DNA from: Ochotona curzoniae
Taxonomy: Eukaryota; Chordata; Mammalia; Lagomorpha; Ochotonidae
Direction: 5' to 3'
DNA: 64,000 bases
NCBI RefSeq assembly: GCF_017591425.1
Contig: NW_024466307.1
Coordinates: forward strand, 3,284,001-3,348,000
The position numbers and the translations under genes are program-made. Of this stretch, positions 12,285-24,946 are shown in pieces; within the stretch, counting starts at the first letter, position 1; each line of letters begins with the position of its first letter. The notes under the pieces are model-generated. The model searched no databases. It had not been told where the DNA came from and was given only the letters and a program-made list of their open reading frames with translations.

Positions 12285-12725
12285 GTATAGGGTTAGCACC
12301 CAGAATATTGAAGGAACTCAAGAAACTCCAACCAAGTCAAATAGTGCAACTAAGAAATGCGCAAACAAGATGAACATTTTTTTTTAAGCAAAGAAATACA
12401 AATGACCAATAATCACATGAAAAATGCCCAGGGTCCCTAGCTATCAATGAGATGCCATCTTATTCAAGTTAGACTGACTATTATCCACAAATCAAAAAAA
12501 CAAACAAATGCAAAGGAGGTAGAGAAAAGGGCAACCTAACCCACTGCTGGTGGGAATGCAAACTCACAGGACCATTAGAGAAGACAAAACGGAGATTCCT
12601 CAGAAAGCTAAATCCAGCTTTCTCACTCCTGGAAATTTGTACAAAGTAAGTTGAACAAGCAAATGAAAGGGCTACCAGCATATTGATGTTTATAGCAGCT
12701 TAATTCGCCATAGCAAAGATAAGGA
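12285..12725 (+). mobile_element. LINE-1 ORF2 3' fragment
   Basis: Read forward: cacccagaatattgaaggaac (12298 on), a decayed aaatgcgcaaacaagatgaac block, caatgagatgccatctta, then ctgctggtgggaatgcaaac at 12544-12563 and the ggagattcctcagaaa block. This is the classic order of the L1 ORF2 C-terminal coding region. Both ends are truncated and the frame is interrupted. Confidence 0.87.
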
Positions 12726-14735
12726 GTGGAATGGACTGGACTGTATTTCCAACTGACATGGCCATCTCCTGAATTCAGCGCTCTGTAGAATCTCCTCCTA
12801 TACAGCTGCGTCCTCTCGGCTCTTTCTGCCCTCCCCCCCCACTGCGCTCTCCCCTGGAGGTATGTGCACAGGCAATCAGTGGAGGTTAAGACATTTTGGC
12901 AATCCCTGGGCTGGATTCCTCTCCCAGCAATTCAATCTTTAGCTGTGGGGCCTGACATTTCTTCGCCCCAGTATAATTTTTCTACCTACTGACACTCCTG
13001 AAATCAACCGCATTGACCAGTCTTCCTAGGATGTTCAATTTAGGTAGATTTTAGGCCCACATACTTTTCTCTTAAAGTTACCTTAAATGTATTGATTTCA
13101 CTGTACATTTTAAATAACATTTAATTTTCTAAGAAATAAAACTGTTGATTTGGGCAATGGCTTCAAAACTCAAGGAACTGTGCAAGAGAAAGGGTGAAAT
13201 TCCTTGATGTTAGTTACATATCAATTTTTAAACAGCTTTAAAACAGAAGTGCATGCTGCCATCCTGTTAGCTGTAGACATATGGAACATATGCCGTGGAC
13301 TTCAGGCCCACGGATGCCACTAATGAAATTTAATCTCCAAGCACACAGTTACATGCTCTGCGAAATCATTAACATTTCAGAAAGTGTGTTTGGCCAAATC
13401 TGAATTCTCCAGGATGCTTGTGGATTTCGGGTGGAAGAAAAGGACTTCCTCAGTCAACTGATGAACTATGATCGCGGCAAATAAAACTGCATATGTTCTA
13501 GTACTGCCTTGTTCCCAAGGTACAACCTGTTCTGAATTTGTCCTGACTGTGCCTTTGTCTGCTCCACTCCATCCTCCAGTGTCTTTAGATCTCACTCACA
13601 AAATTTTAAAAACACGTAACAAAATCCTTTGTAACAAGCACCTCCCACAAAACTGTTCGGGCAACTTTCTCAGCCATCAATTTTGTTCAAACCCTTAAAT
13701 TAACACATACGGACAGAACGCAGTTATCAGACACTTATTCCAACAAAGTGACTTTCCACGAGTGGACTGAATAATTGAAATAATTCTTTTCATGCTGTGT
13801 TGCACAGACAGACTCGATTGCTGCGTTACTTGTACGAATACATTTCAGGCTTGCACACTGAATCCTCTGAGTGTGCTGTACAAGTGTGCAGAGAAGAGGC
13901 CAAAGCTACCAGCAACAACAGAGAACAAGAGAAGGAAAGGTAGACTCAAGCCAAATCCCAGCTGAAAATAAGACCCACATTGCCTATGACAAACTTAGAG
14001 CAAATAATTTCTCCTTCTTGAATAAATGAAAGGGACGAGAATATGGCATAAACAAAAGCCACATTTTCAGTCCTATTCTGAGACCCTGTTTTCCAACTAT
14101 GGGGCTGTACAGCCAGGAATAGGACATGGAACTGAAATGAAATTTACTGGAAAACACAGAAGATTTCATCTATATTATGATCAAAAGCCCAGTTTGAGAC
14201 GGTCATGTGACTAACGAAAAGCCCGCTTCAGCCATTGCAGAAATCCTTTGGTATATATCAAATTATGTATAGGTTGTCAAAAATTGGCTGAAATCCAGTA
14301 TCCATAGCGAGCCACAATTCCTAGAAAATACGATATCGAACCTTTCTCTGCCTTTCTTTAAGGAATGTATCTAGTTATATTAATGATTATTGGCCTTCTT
14401 TACCATTCTTTTGTAACAAAATCCTCTGGACAACACAAATCAGAAATGTACATATGGCTGCATCCTATAAGAGACTTTTTATAGCAGCTGGACTCTGCTG
14501 TGTATGAAGAATCCTAGCAGTCTTCTCTTCTCCCTGGTTGTTTATTAAAAATAGAAAGAGAGACTCGGTTGAGAAAGAAGTTCCCGGCTATGAACAATGT
14601 GAATGCTTCCAGCGGGAATTTTAAGTTAGCAAGTTTTGGACTACTTGACGTAGATGAAGAGTAAGATTTAAAAACAGTGCATTTAATCATAAAGACTTGC
14701 CTAAGTAAACTTTTTTCTTTAAAAACTGGACTCTA
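12726..14735. other. Unrecognised, AT-rich in places
   Basis: No frame exceeds about 76 codons and no repeat is assigned. A run of cytosines (12831-12840) is the only simple-sequence feature. 13080-13140 is AT-rich. Confidence 0.3.
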
Positions 14736-14967
14736 GGGCCTGGCATGGTGGCCTAGCAGCTAAAGTCCTCGCCTTGCATGCCCTGGATCCTGTATGAGCA
14801 CTGGTTCTAATCCTAGCAGCCCCGCTTCCCATCCAGCTCCCTGCCTGTGGCCTGGGAAAGCAGTCAAGGATGGCCCAAAGCCTTGGGACCCTGCACCCAC
14901 GTGGGAGACCCAGAAGAAGCTCCTGGCTCCTGGCTTCAGATTGGCTCAGCTCCAGCCATTGCAGCTC
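14736..14967 (+). mobile_element. CSINE, tRNA-like head and body, 3' end missing
   Basis: The copy begins with gggcctggcatggtggccta (A-box region) and carries the B-box region ggttctaatcc, then the gcctgggaaagcagtcaagg and ctcctggctcctggcttcag blocks. It stops after ccattgcag without the usual gtgaatcat, polypyrimidine and A-rich tail, so the 3' third is deleted. Four overlapping 60-114 codon frames across it are SINE artefacts. Confidence 0.92.
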
Positions 14968-16754
14968 ATCCCTCCAATGCCAGGAGCCCTCACCCAGGGA
15001 GGGGATCACAGCCTTTGCCTGGGTGTGTGGAATAGCTGCAGGGCTGTGCCCATCACACACTCTCCTGCACGTTCCTGCTGTGTCCAGAACTGCCTATGGC
15101 TTCCACGCCCACATGATGACCTGTACTGATGCTCATTTCCCAGAAATCTCAGCTTCCTTGGTCCTAACCTGCTGTGCCCAGTTCCTAAACCACTGCTTTC
15201 AGTTCAGACTTTAAAGACACTAAAATGCAGCTATTTGGGAATGTGATCCCTTTGACCCTATGACAGCACATGGGCATGACCTGTGTGTCATACCTGCTCC
15301 TGTGACAAGGGCTGTCTGAGGCTGCTCTCAGGCTCAGCAGAAAGCAACATTTTTTCCAGTTAGCAATGTCCACCCCAAGTTCAGGGGAAGAGATGGCAAA
15401 TTTGCAGCTGGGTCTTTGTTGCTTTGCTTTCCCAGCGTGTCTCCTTCCAGCAATACCAGGCTGATTGTCCTTGGAGCAAGGAAAAAAAGCAACAAACAAA
15501 CAAACAAACCCTCTTCCCTAAGCCAAGAAATGTGTCCGTCACCACACTGCCCCTCCTGAGTGTGATGCGGGTGGACGAAGCAGCTGATGCAGAGAAGGGA
15601 GCGGGGCTCTCACTTCAGTCTCGATACAGACGGAGTGGGGAGAAGGCCACGAGCTGGCGTTGATTCTGCCTGTGGCCCTTAACCACATCTGCCATGGAAC
15701 TGCATTTTGGTGAGACATAAGTAAATAAACTAAAACTCTATAAAATAGGAGAATGATCAAAACAGAACTCACATTATGTCCAAGGTAGCCCAGAATTCCC
15801 TAATAAAATCTCAGATGGTCATCCATAGTGGATTTGTTCCCCCTCTAAAATGGAAGAAGTTGTTTAAAGAGAAGGACTTCTGACTAAGTGAGTGACACAG
15901 GGAAAATGGGCTTCTTTCCAAAGCGCATTATGTTCATTAACATTCTCTGCAAACATATTCACACCCAAGTTTGTTCTTGCTCCCTTAACCACTTACTTCC
16001 CACATCTCCTTGCTGTCCCTGACACCTGGGAAGAAGTGAGCATGAGCATGTCAGAGGCATGGCCAAGCTTCCCTAAGAGGGTCCAAAGACCTGAAGGAGG
16101 GTGAGTTCTTCAGACTCATGCTTTCAGAAAGAGTTCAAACCTTCTATCTCACAGGCCAACTCAACTCCTTCAAAATTCTCATCGCAACCCGTGGCTGTTG
16201 GAACCTCTGTTCCATCTGCATGGCAGGTCTGTGCTGTCCCCTGTGCCTCACTCAGCAGCGGATGTGAAGGGGGTGACAGACAAATCTAGCCATCAATGAA
16301 ACAACCAGTAACAGAAAGAACAGCAAGGAGCTACCTCTGGTTTGCCCACAGCTTCGTGCGTATCTCTGTGGGAGTTCCTGGAGGGAAAGCCCACACATTG
16401 GGGTGCTCCCAGGCCCTTCCTGTCTGTCCTGGAAATGCAGTGGCACCCCATGCAGATCCCCTAGGCAGCACTGCTAACGGATCCCTGCCAACCGTCGACA
16501 AAGGCGCTGAGATCTCCAAGCAGGGTTCCAGGCCCCCACTGGCCTTAAGCCTACCTGAATCCTTTATTCAGTTAAACAAGCTAGGGCACATTTTCTTCTC
16601 ATCAGCTTGCCACTGCAGTCAGTATCAAAGTTTGGATCTTTCCACGCACTGCCAAGAGCCACTCTCCGCACCATTTATAACATCTGGTCTGCAGCCTGCA
16701 CTGGCCCATGGGACGCCTTGACATAAAGCAACAGCTAATTTCATATCATGCAAG
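14968..16754. other. No gene recognised; short (AAAC)n at 15491-15509
   Basis: A short run of aaac units lies at 15491-15509. The 141-codon plus frame at 16296-16721 overlaps minus-strand frames and shows no recognisable domain, so it is not called as a gene. Confidence 0.35.
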
Positions 16755-16840
16755 GTTTGGTTTATGTGAAAAATGAGATAATGTATGTGAAAGTGCTTTT
16801 GAAAAGTATAAAACCCCATGCAAGTGAAATAAATATGATT
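16755..16840 (+). mobile_element. MIR 3' region fragment
   Basis: The block aatgagataatgtatgtgaa followed by agtgcttttgaaaagtataaa matches the 3' half of the tRNA-derived MIR SINE (the 'taaatgagataatgtatgta...gcgctttgcaaa' region). The 5' half is not recognisable upstream. Confidence 0.55.
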
Positions 16841-19800
16841 CCGAGCCTCACCGGCATGACTGCCGCCTCAGGCAGGAGAGAAACCTTTTTGAATAGCTTT
16901 TCACATACTTGGGGACATTGAACTGCACGCATTCAGAGGAGAAGCGGTTTCCTGGAATTACACAGGACCTTTAAAGAAATAACAGCACCTCTTCTAAGCG
17001 CCAGCACAGAACAGAGGGAAATCAATACAACTAGGTCCTATGGACACAGACCAACCATTTACCCAAAACATGGGAGGCAGGCGTCTCTTGGAAGTCCATC
17101 CTTTCAGAAATAGAACACAGGGTGTAAAACAGGCTTTCATTTCTCATTGTGAAGGATGAGGTTGTCCCCCTGTATCATGTACTTAGGCAGGAAACCCTGC
17201 CATGCTCCTGCTAAACCAGCAATACCATGGATCCCATAGGACCCATTTTACTAGAAGTCGTTACCCCAAAGCTGTAATTTGAAACACTTAAGGAAGGAGT
17301 TAAGAAAGGTGTTGCCTTAGGCCCTGATAAACTGGAAAATATGCTTAGTGGCACTGAGAAGTTCCAACTAACAGGCAAGAGGAAGTGCATTCTATGGAAA
17401 TGGGAGAGCAAAGCCGACACCCCACCCACAGACACACTGATGCAACACAGTGCTAGGAGGCTCCCAGTTGCTGCTAGCAAGTGCACCAGCCGCAGAGAGA
17501 GGAGCCCGGGGTGAGTCTTAGGAGCAAACGCTTCTATGTTACCATCTTAACCTTGGTTGTTCAAGAACATTCACCTCGCTTGTATTACCTTGAGCAAGAT
17601 CACCAGTCCTTATTAACCCAGATACAAAAATGTATATTCTGAGAGTCCCTTGTAGCTATACCTGACAGACACAATAGGGGCTGCAGAAGTTGTTTGGCTG
17701 CTGAAAGGGATGGGACTTTCAGGAAGAACCCAGCACATCCATCTCTGGTGGAGCCTTACCCCATTTCTGGCCTCATTTTGTGCCACCAGCTTCTCCTGGA
17801 ACTCTTCTGACAGTAACAGGAAGAGAGCCCAGCAAGGAAACTGCCCCCTGGCGGTCGGCATCTGACTGCAGAGTGTACCCCTACCGGCAGGGATCCAGGA
17901 CGCTGAGCTTGGATCAGACACTGGCTTTTGTGCACAATTGTCTGCACAGCGTTTAGCAGGCTCTTATCAATACGTGTAATTTAGCTTCAGCAGTTTCTAT
18001 AAAGTAGAGGTTTGATTCTGCCAATGACCTTTTGTGAACTTCTGGGAGAGTTTTGTTGTTGTTGTTTGTGTGTTGTTTTTTTTTTTTTGGTGAAAAGGTA
18101 AGAAATAAAGACTCTATTTTCCTACTAAGATGGTAATTACACTTAAGTTCATGTAGTTCTGATGTTCGTGGGAGACCTTTATAATTTACCACTGGGTAGG
18201 CTCCCTCTGGGAAGCTATTTTTTCCCCTTCAGAGACTTTTTTTTAAAACTAGCATCCTTGCAAATTGGATAAGTATTGCATTACAGTGGTTTGCAACCCA
18301 TTGATAGTCTTATATGCTTTGAACTTCAGTAACAGCATCTGCGAGTGAGATTAAAATGCCCTTAACCAGCAAGCATTCACTTTCTAAGAGTTCTATTTCC
18401 AAGGCATGAAAGCATTGCATTTCTGAAAGCCATGTAAGTTTAAGTAAAGCAAAATGTGCCTCCACTTGATTGAGTTCAGTGGCCGTGGCGCCTTTTCAAA
18501 AACCTGGTTTGACTCCGTCTATGGACAGCCAAAGAAGCCGTTCCTTCATTCAACATCACAAGGCTTCCTCTGCCATCGTGGTCATTACACAGGTTGCCAA
18601 CCCAATTAAGACTTCACCAGGAAAGATGATTCTTCATTACAGCCATTTCACTGGAGGGTCAGTGGTGAATTCTGTGAGAAAACTTCATTGGACAACTTTC
18701 CCATCCTGCTGGAAGAAGGGCCTTGGTGCTCAGCCAGGAACACATGGGATGATCAGGATAAGTCAGGCTGCTTAGGGGCTCAAAACGACCATGCATTTCC
18801 CCAGCCAGGGCAAATTAGCCTTTGGCAAAGGAACTCCAGATTACTTATCCATGCAGGCACTTCCATACGGTGAGAAACAACAGCCCTGGAAGGCAGTAAC
18901 ACATTGCCTGCGGTTCCCAGGGGTCTTCGGACTGATGAAGCATTTCATCAAGAGTATAGAGCGGTTGGTGTCATGCAGATCTGGCCAAGGCAGCCATGGG
19001 GAAGGGGGGATGGGGGTCGCTTTTGCAGGTTCTTGGAAGAAATCCTCAAGGCCAGAACTCAATTTTCCTCCAGCCAAGTCCCCCAAGTCACCTTCAGGCC
19101 GCCAAGGAGCGCCAGCTAGCACGGAAGTCCGCTCTGCTCTCAGAAAAGTCAGGCCAAAAAGGTGTTTATTTGTCCAAACTCTTTCCAAACATGCAGCCTG
19201 CGAGTCTGCACCACACACGGTCTTTCTCCAGCAACAAAGAGCACTGCATAAAGCAGGGCAAGATGGGATTTTCCCTCTGACAGCAGCTGAGCAGGTGTAA
19301 GGAAACATAACTGGTTCTTGGCAAGTCTGTCCTAATGGGTTTTCTGGCAGCTGCTCCCTCAGCAAAGTCCCCGTGTGCAGACAGAAATATCTTTTCACTG
19401 TGTAGATACTGCTGTCTCTCTTAGATCAGTACCTTTCCTTGCACCCTAAAACTCTCCCACCTCCCCTGTCCACGTTTCCTGATCCTAAAGTCTCAAAGTC
19501 AAAAGTTTGCTACTTATTAACACTCCTACAGAAAAGCTTTTTAAGGACACAAAGCAACTCTGAAGCGAAAGCCTAAGTGATCACTCACGTAGCCACTTGG
19601 CAAATAAAAGGAGTGGGGAAAGATCCCTTGCAACCTGAGCTGCCTGGGACAGTCTGTAGGATGTCCAGGCCCCAGAATCGTGCTTAACCTTTCTGAAAGT
19701 GGTGGATTCCTGTATCTGAATGCTACTGGCAGATCTGACAGCGAGTTCCAGGGCCACTCCCAGTTCCTTCTTGCTATGGGGCCGGGAACAATCTAAAGAA

Positions 19801-21385
19801 CACACGGACATCCTGGATAACAGACTCGGCTTCACTGCTTATCCACTGTGTCACATGGCCACACCGCAGCCTCGATGCCTCTGCTGTATGGCTTATCAAA
19901 TATCAGCTACTCTTTTGTTCAAGATTTGGGGACAGTCGCATGTGACTAAGTTTTATGCCAGGAAGGATGGGAGAATTCCTTTTATTATTCTTTCTTTCTT
20001 TTTATTTTTGTATTTAAAAGATAGCATGAGTTCCAAATAGCCAGGAGTTCTATCTGGATCTTTCCTATGGTGGCAGAACCCCAAGAATTGGCATCATTTT
20101 CTGCTGCTTCCCCGGGCACACTAGTTGGAAGTTGGACTGGAAGCAGAGCAGCCAGGATTCAAGGCAACACTGAGACAGGAAATGCCATCTGCTTGCGAGC
20201 ACCCTCATAGACCGTTTCCCTTTAACTTCCCTTGGCACCCTGGCCTGGTGTGACCGCTGCCGTGGCCTGCACACGAAGGTTTTGTTTTCAGTTGGTAGCG
20301 GGGCAGTTCTCTGGTGATCACTTACACGTGTCACTCTTTTCCCTTTGTTTCCTGTCTACTTCTCTCAAAACCCTCGCATGTGATAGTCAACTCGGTTGAT
20401 CTTGAGCCAGGTGAGAACTGAACTTTAGACTTAAAAAGCACACAGGTTTTTTTTTTTTCCTGGAAAAGGGTTTTCATGTTGTTTTCTTTGGCGATTTTGT
20501 TCTTTCTGAATGCTTTTCTAAAACTCGAATGCTGAAATATAGCAGAAGACATCGGGAGCGTGTGACTAAAAAGACATCAGCATTATCATCTTTGGAGTTT
20601 CCTGTGTTTTGCAGAGAACAAAAGCTACTTGCAATTAGCTGATGACTTGTAGCAGAATTTGCACAACAAAGAAGAGATTTGTATGTCATTGTCCAGCGTG
20701 GATTAGGAAATCTCAAAGAAGGAACAACCCTGTTCAATTGGCCTGAGTGCCACAGGCCAGTGACGCCTGCTCCTGGCCGACTGTGGTAGTGGCAGCTCAA
20801 CCGGTCAGAGATTCTCTGTGGTGCAGGGCCAGAACAAAAACAACTCCTGGGGAAAACAAAAGGCTCCTGGCTGTGCTGGGCCCAAGAGAATCCGGGTGGG
20901 GAGTGCCTGAAGATGGCCACAGCTCTTCCTGCTCATCCTCTGCCACTGTCTTGTCACCATTCTACAGTCACAGGGTTGTGGTGTGTGTCAGGTGGCAATT
21001 AGACCATCCTGCTGTACCTTCACCAACAACAAAGCCTCGGCCGCCCGCGTTTCCTTGGAGTGGGCTGAACGCTGCAGACCCCTGGGGCCTCCTCAGAAAC
21101 CTATCAGGCTGGTCCTGCTCCTGCTTCCACTGAAAATCTCTGCTCAAACAGGAGGCTGCCTGAGGGGCTGCTCAGCCTGTACTGCCTTATCAGCCTGAGA
21201 ATACATCCTTCATAGACTCTCTGGGCTGTAGTACCCATGGCAATAGAGGCCAGCTTCCAGCTTCTTCTACCTCCAAGCTAGGCTCTTAGCAAAGTCCTGT
21301 GCCCGGGTCAGGCTGCATGGTCTTGGGCGCTACTTTGAGTGACCCAGCAGGCGGAACATTTAGCATGACCTCAAGTTACCTGGGT
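16841..21385. other. Long stretch without recognised genes or repeats
   Basis: Only a T/G-rich tract at 18051-18088 stands out. The longest frames, 169 codons (plus, 18791-19300) and 185 codons (minus, 18841-19398), overlap almost completely on opposite strands, which fits a locally GC-richer, stop-poor region better than a gene. Neither has a recognised motif. Confidence 0.35.
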
Positions 21386-21387
21386 CT

Positions 21388-21455
21388 CGCCCTGCAGTTA
21401 GAATGCATCAGAGTCGTCTAGGAAGCAACTGTCCCAGGCCCCGCCCCCTCGCACG
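21388..21455 (+). mobile_element. MER5-like DNA transposon fragment
   Basis: The pattern gcatcagagtcgtctaggaa followed by caactgtcccaggccccgcccc corresponds to the 'agaatcacctggggagc...cctgggccccaccccc' section of MER5-type non-autonomous hAT elements. It is short and diverged, so the assignment is tentative. Confidence 0.45.
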
Positions 21456-22761
21456 GCACATGCTGGCGTCACCACCTGTGCCGACAGAGGAGGCAAAGGA
21501 CGGGCACCGTCAAGAAGCGCCCTGCCATGCTGTGCAGGGTAACAAGGCCTCAACCTGTGCTGGCTGGGGGAGACAACAGGGACGGGCGCACTGTGCGGGG
21601 GCACTGACATCCACACCACAGTCTTCCAGATGCCGGGAGACCAAACCGCTGTGGCCCTGGCCCTTGGACCCTGCTCTCCTATGACAGGGTCTGGGACGTG
21701 GGAGACCGGAGCCTGAGATCAGGCTCAGTTCCTGGAGTGTGAATTGGTGCTCCAGCGCAACAGAAAACAGCACACATGCACACACAATACATAACCCTAG
21801 TGCCTTTCCCCTTTGCCCTCCCCGCACTGTGTTTCTGTGAGGGAGAAGGTGTTCACTCCCCAGATGGCTCCACAGTTGAACAGCAAAGCAGATGGAGCTT
21901 CTCACGGAGGCAGCTTGCTCACAGAGTTACCATGGCTATACAGAAATAAAACCCAAAAGGAAAGGCAAGAAACATCCTCACTTGAATGAGGAGCTCACTG
22001 GTGCCTCCTTGGGCTGCACAGCCCAGATCCTGAAAGGCAGCCACCTCAGACCCTCTGTGCTGTGCTGATGACAAAACCCAATCCCGGTGTGAAAGTAACG
22101 AGCCACTGTGGACAATTTCTCCAGGACTAATAAGCACTATTTGATGGGATCATTTGTGTGGCTGGGATGGTACTCTGAGAAGCTGGCCCTTGCAGTAAAT
22201 TATCCCAGGGGTAATTTGTGGGGACAAATGATACATTGAGTATTGCCTTTAAACTTTACAACAATTGCTGTCACACAAAAGAACACTAATGGCTGAGCCC
22301 GGGCTCCAGCCCAGCTTCCGGCCTCTGCTCCCTGGGAGTTGGAAGGAAGCCCTGGGGGTTCATGACAGAGGATAGTTCCAAACAATGACAGTAGAGCTTT
22401 TGTAATTACTATTAGGTTAAACCCATAACTCCGGGCTTTGTTCTGGGATTACACGTGTTTATTTCAGCCTCATCAGAGTTGTCATGGCTTTCATCCTGTG
22501 ATGAAATGCCCAGACCCCAAGTTCACCATTCTGCCCCTCTCCCGCCTGGCACACCAACACCACCCACCTCTTGTCTCCTAGGAGCTTTGTGCAGACCCCA
22601 GGTGACAGTAGTGAGGAACTTCAATCCCCAAGACCTAATTCCAGGTGAGGGGTTTGGCCTCTCTCCCCACAGAGGTCTTTGAGGTCTGGAATGAATTTGA
22701 ATTCAACACTCACTCTCCTGGTTTTAGGATCAATGCTGTCATGTGCCAGCCAGCAGGAGCA
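21456..22761. other. No gene recognised
   Basis: Relatively GC-rich at 21400-21700, with frames of 93-131 codons on both strands and no recognisable protein family. No CpG-dense promoter is evident by eye. Confidence 0.3.
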
Positions 22762-22975
22762 GGAGACAGTGCCCCAGTGCTGTGGAACCCAGTCTGGATG
22801 GAAGTTTACCTGTTTCATGGCCCCAGAGTGGACATGTCCTCGTGGACAGGGACCAATAACGGAAACAGTGACCCCCAGTGCTGTCATGACGTGGACCAGA
22901 CCCAGGACAGGGAGGGATGATGGAGACAGTGACACCCAGTGCTGTCAGTGGGCCAGACCCAGGCTGATGAGTCCC
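22762..22975 (+). repeat. Minisatellite-like imperfect tandem repeat
   Basis: A unit beginning gga(g/a)acagtgacmcccagtg and continuing through ctgtca and ccagacccagg occurs at 22861 and again at 22922 (period about 61 bp). A more diverged start of the same motif lies at 22762. The copies are imperfect and few. Confidence 0.7.
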
Positions 22976-24394
22976 CTGGAGTCCTGCTGACCTCAAAGAG
23001 GGGTCAGCTCTGTTGGGCTCCCTCATCCCAAAGCTGCTTCTATGAACGAAATAATTGCCCACTGCCAGGAAGCCAACCCTCAAGGACACACAGACAGAAC
23101 ATGCTTTCTTTCACAGAGGGGAAGGTGAGCTAGCCTCAACACAAATGTGAGTGCAACAGGGGAGAGGGGAACAACCCGATCGAAATGTTTTCCCTCAGTG
23201 TTCTTTAATTGAATGGTGAGACCAGTGGTCAGAATCCAGAAACAATTCAGAAGCTATAGAAATCCCTTGACTGTAACCTCTCTTACCCACAGTGTGCTCT
23301 CGGGAGAAAAAAGTCTTTAATTAAAAGTTAACGACAAACAGTGGCTCCGCTGAGGTTCCTGGGAAGGGCGGGTGAATCTGTGCACAGGAGGCAGTCAGCA
23401 GCAACACTTTGCAGTCTGATAAATTCTGACCTTAAAAACCAAGGAGAAAGCAAACTGAATGGACCACGTGGCTACAATTAAAATGACCCAGGGGACTGAA
23501 TGCATGTGAGGTACAGTGTCCCAAGAAGGACCCAGCCTGGCCCGGACAGGTCACCTTCTGGCAGGACATCCATGAGCCATAGCAGGGAACATGGGGAAAA
23601 GCTAGGAACATTTTATTTGAAAGGAGGTAATGAGTTGGAGCTTTTTTGACAATGATGATGGGACTGAAATTAATGAAAAACCAAGGAGCTCTTCCAGGTT
23701 AAAGGAAACCTGGATATAATCCATGGTGTTCTGTTAGATTCTGTGTGGAGAGGCGCAATGCAATGCACTTAGTGGGAAAATTAAATCATGAATTGCAGGC
23801 TAAAGGATTAAGTGCGAAATTTCCTGAAGTCGATAACTACTGAGTGTATGTAAGAAAAGGTGCCTGTTCTTCAGGGATCCACACAAAAGCATTTAGTAGT
23901 CAAGAGGGATGATTGAGAACTCCTGGGAAACACTCACACACTTTTCCTATATTAGAGAATCCAGATGTATAGATACTTGACCGACGAATAGTTGATAGAT
24001 ATGCACGTGCACATATAAGGAAAGAAAGGCAACATAAAACGGAATGATTAATTAACTAGGGCAAAATATGAACAACAGAGACTCAACGTCAGAACACAGG
24101 AGTGTTCCTTGTACTTCTCGTGACCATCTTCTGTTTGAGAGGGTTCCAGATAACATTGGAATTGTCAGGGACAATTTCACGGCTGTCCTGTAACCTATCC
24201 CTCCGTTCTAGCTCCTGTCAGAGCCTCAAAGGAGCAGCAAGAGGCAGCAGGCATTCAGACACACAGTGAAACCCGGGTACAACAGGAAGCAGGCCCATGT
24301 TTGCATCACGACTTGTGCTTAAGAATGTGTTGCAAAGATATTTTCTAAATGTTTAAAAATGACATCAGCAGGATCACCATAAAACACTAAGTGA
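22976..24394. other. No gene or clear repeat recognised
   Basis: Open frames are short (64 codons at most in the plus direction). 23600-24060 is AT-richer and might be very old repeat, but I found no match. Confidence 0.3.
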
Positions 24395-24510
24395 GCATGC
24401 AAAACCCAAGACCTTGTCCAAGACATAAGAAGCGACTCCAGCAAGAGCCCCAAGACAGACCCTACCACCCCGACATCCTGGGCCACCCTGAATGCCTTGG
24501 AGATCTATGC

Positions 24511-24614
24511 ACACCTTGAATACCTGTTCACCCAGCACTACCGTAAATCCCCTAGCTCTGTACCTCTTGGATGCCCATTCACCCAGCACTACTGTAAATC
24601 CCCTAGCTCTTGGC
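24511..24614 (+). repeat. 52-bp direct duplication in the LTR upstream region
   Basis: The core ttcacccagcacta-gtaaatcccctagctct is present at 24527 and again at 24579, with only a few substitutions between copies. It lies about 110-150 bp upstream of the CCAAT box, where retroviral enhancer duplications usually sit. Confidence 0.9.
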
Positions 24615-24724
24615 CCCCTTAAGGCCCACTTGGCTAAGTAAGCCTAGTAACTTCCAGGTTTAAATGGAGAGTTCTGCCAATGCCCTGATGCATTATCCCC
24701 GGGTGTCACCTACACCTGCAGCTT

Positions 24725-24771
24725 CCAATCCCTGACCCCACGCTCCCCATACCCACCCCAAGGCTATAAGG
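24725..24771 (+). promoter_or_regulatory. CCAAT and TATA-like elements of the LTR
   Basis: ccaat at 24725-24729 and ctataagg at 24764-24771 are about 35 bp apart. That spacing suits an RNA polymerase II promoter with a start near 24793-24800. Present activity cannot be judged from sequence. Confidence 0.55.
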
Positions 24772-24946
24772 GGCATGCCCTTTGCACGTGCATGCACTCT
24801 CTCTCTTTTTCTCCTCAAGCTCTTCTGCCTCTCTCTGCTCTCACTTTCTCCCTGCCCCATGCTACCTCCTTCACTGAAGTAAAGGCCTCTCGCATGGCTC
24901 ACGTGCTGTGTCTGCTGTCTTGAGTTTGTGGCAAAAAGCTAACACA

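Larger units (their letters stand above)
24395..24946 (+). mobile_element. Endogenous-retrovirus-type LTR, apparently solo
   Basis: The order of elements is that of a retroviral LTR on the plus strand. A U3-like region carries a direct 52-bp duplication (24511-24614), a CCAAT box (24725-24729), a TATA-like ctataagg (24764-24771), a CT-rich leader, a polyadenylation-like agtaaa (24878-24883) and a short U5-like region ending near aacaca (24941-24946). I see no gag, pro, pol or env sequence and no second LTR in the window, so it is read as solo. The 5' boundary (tgagcatgc) and the 3' boundary are estimates, and no target-site duplication was found. The internal duplication resembles the repeats often found in retroviral U3 enhancers. 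Class cannot be assigned by eye. Confidence 0.65.

Noticed and set aside
14719..15214. Group of 62-114 codon frames
   Set aside because: They are SINE-derived, covering the CSINE at 14736-14967.
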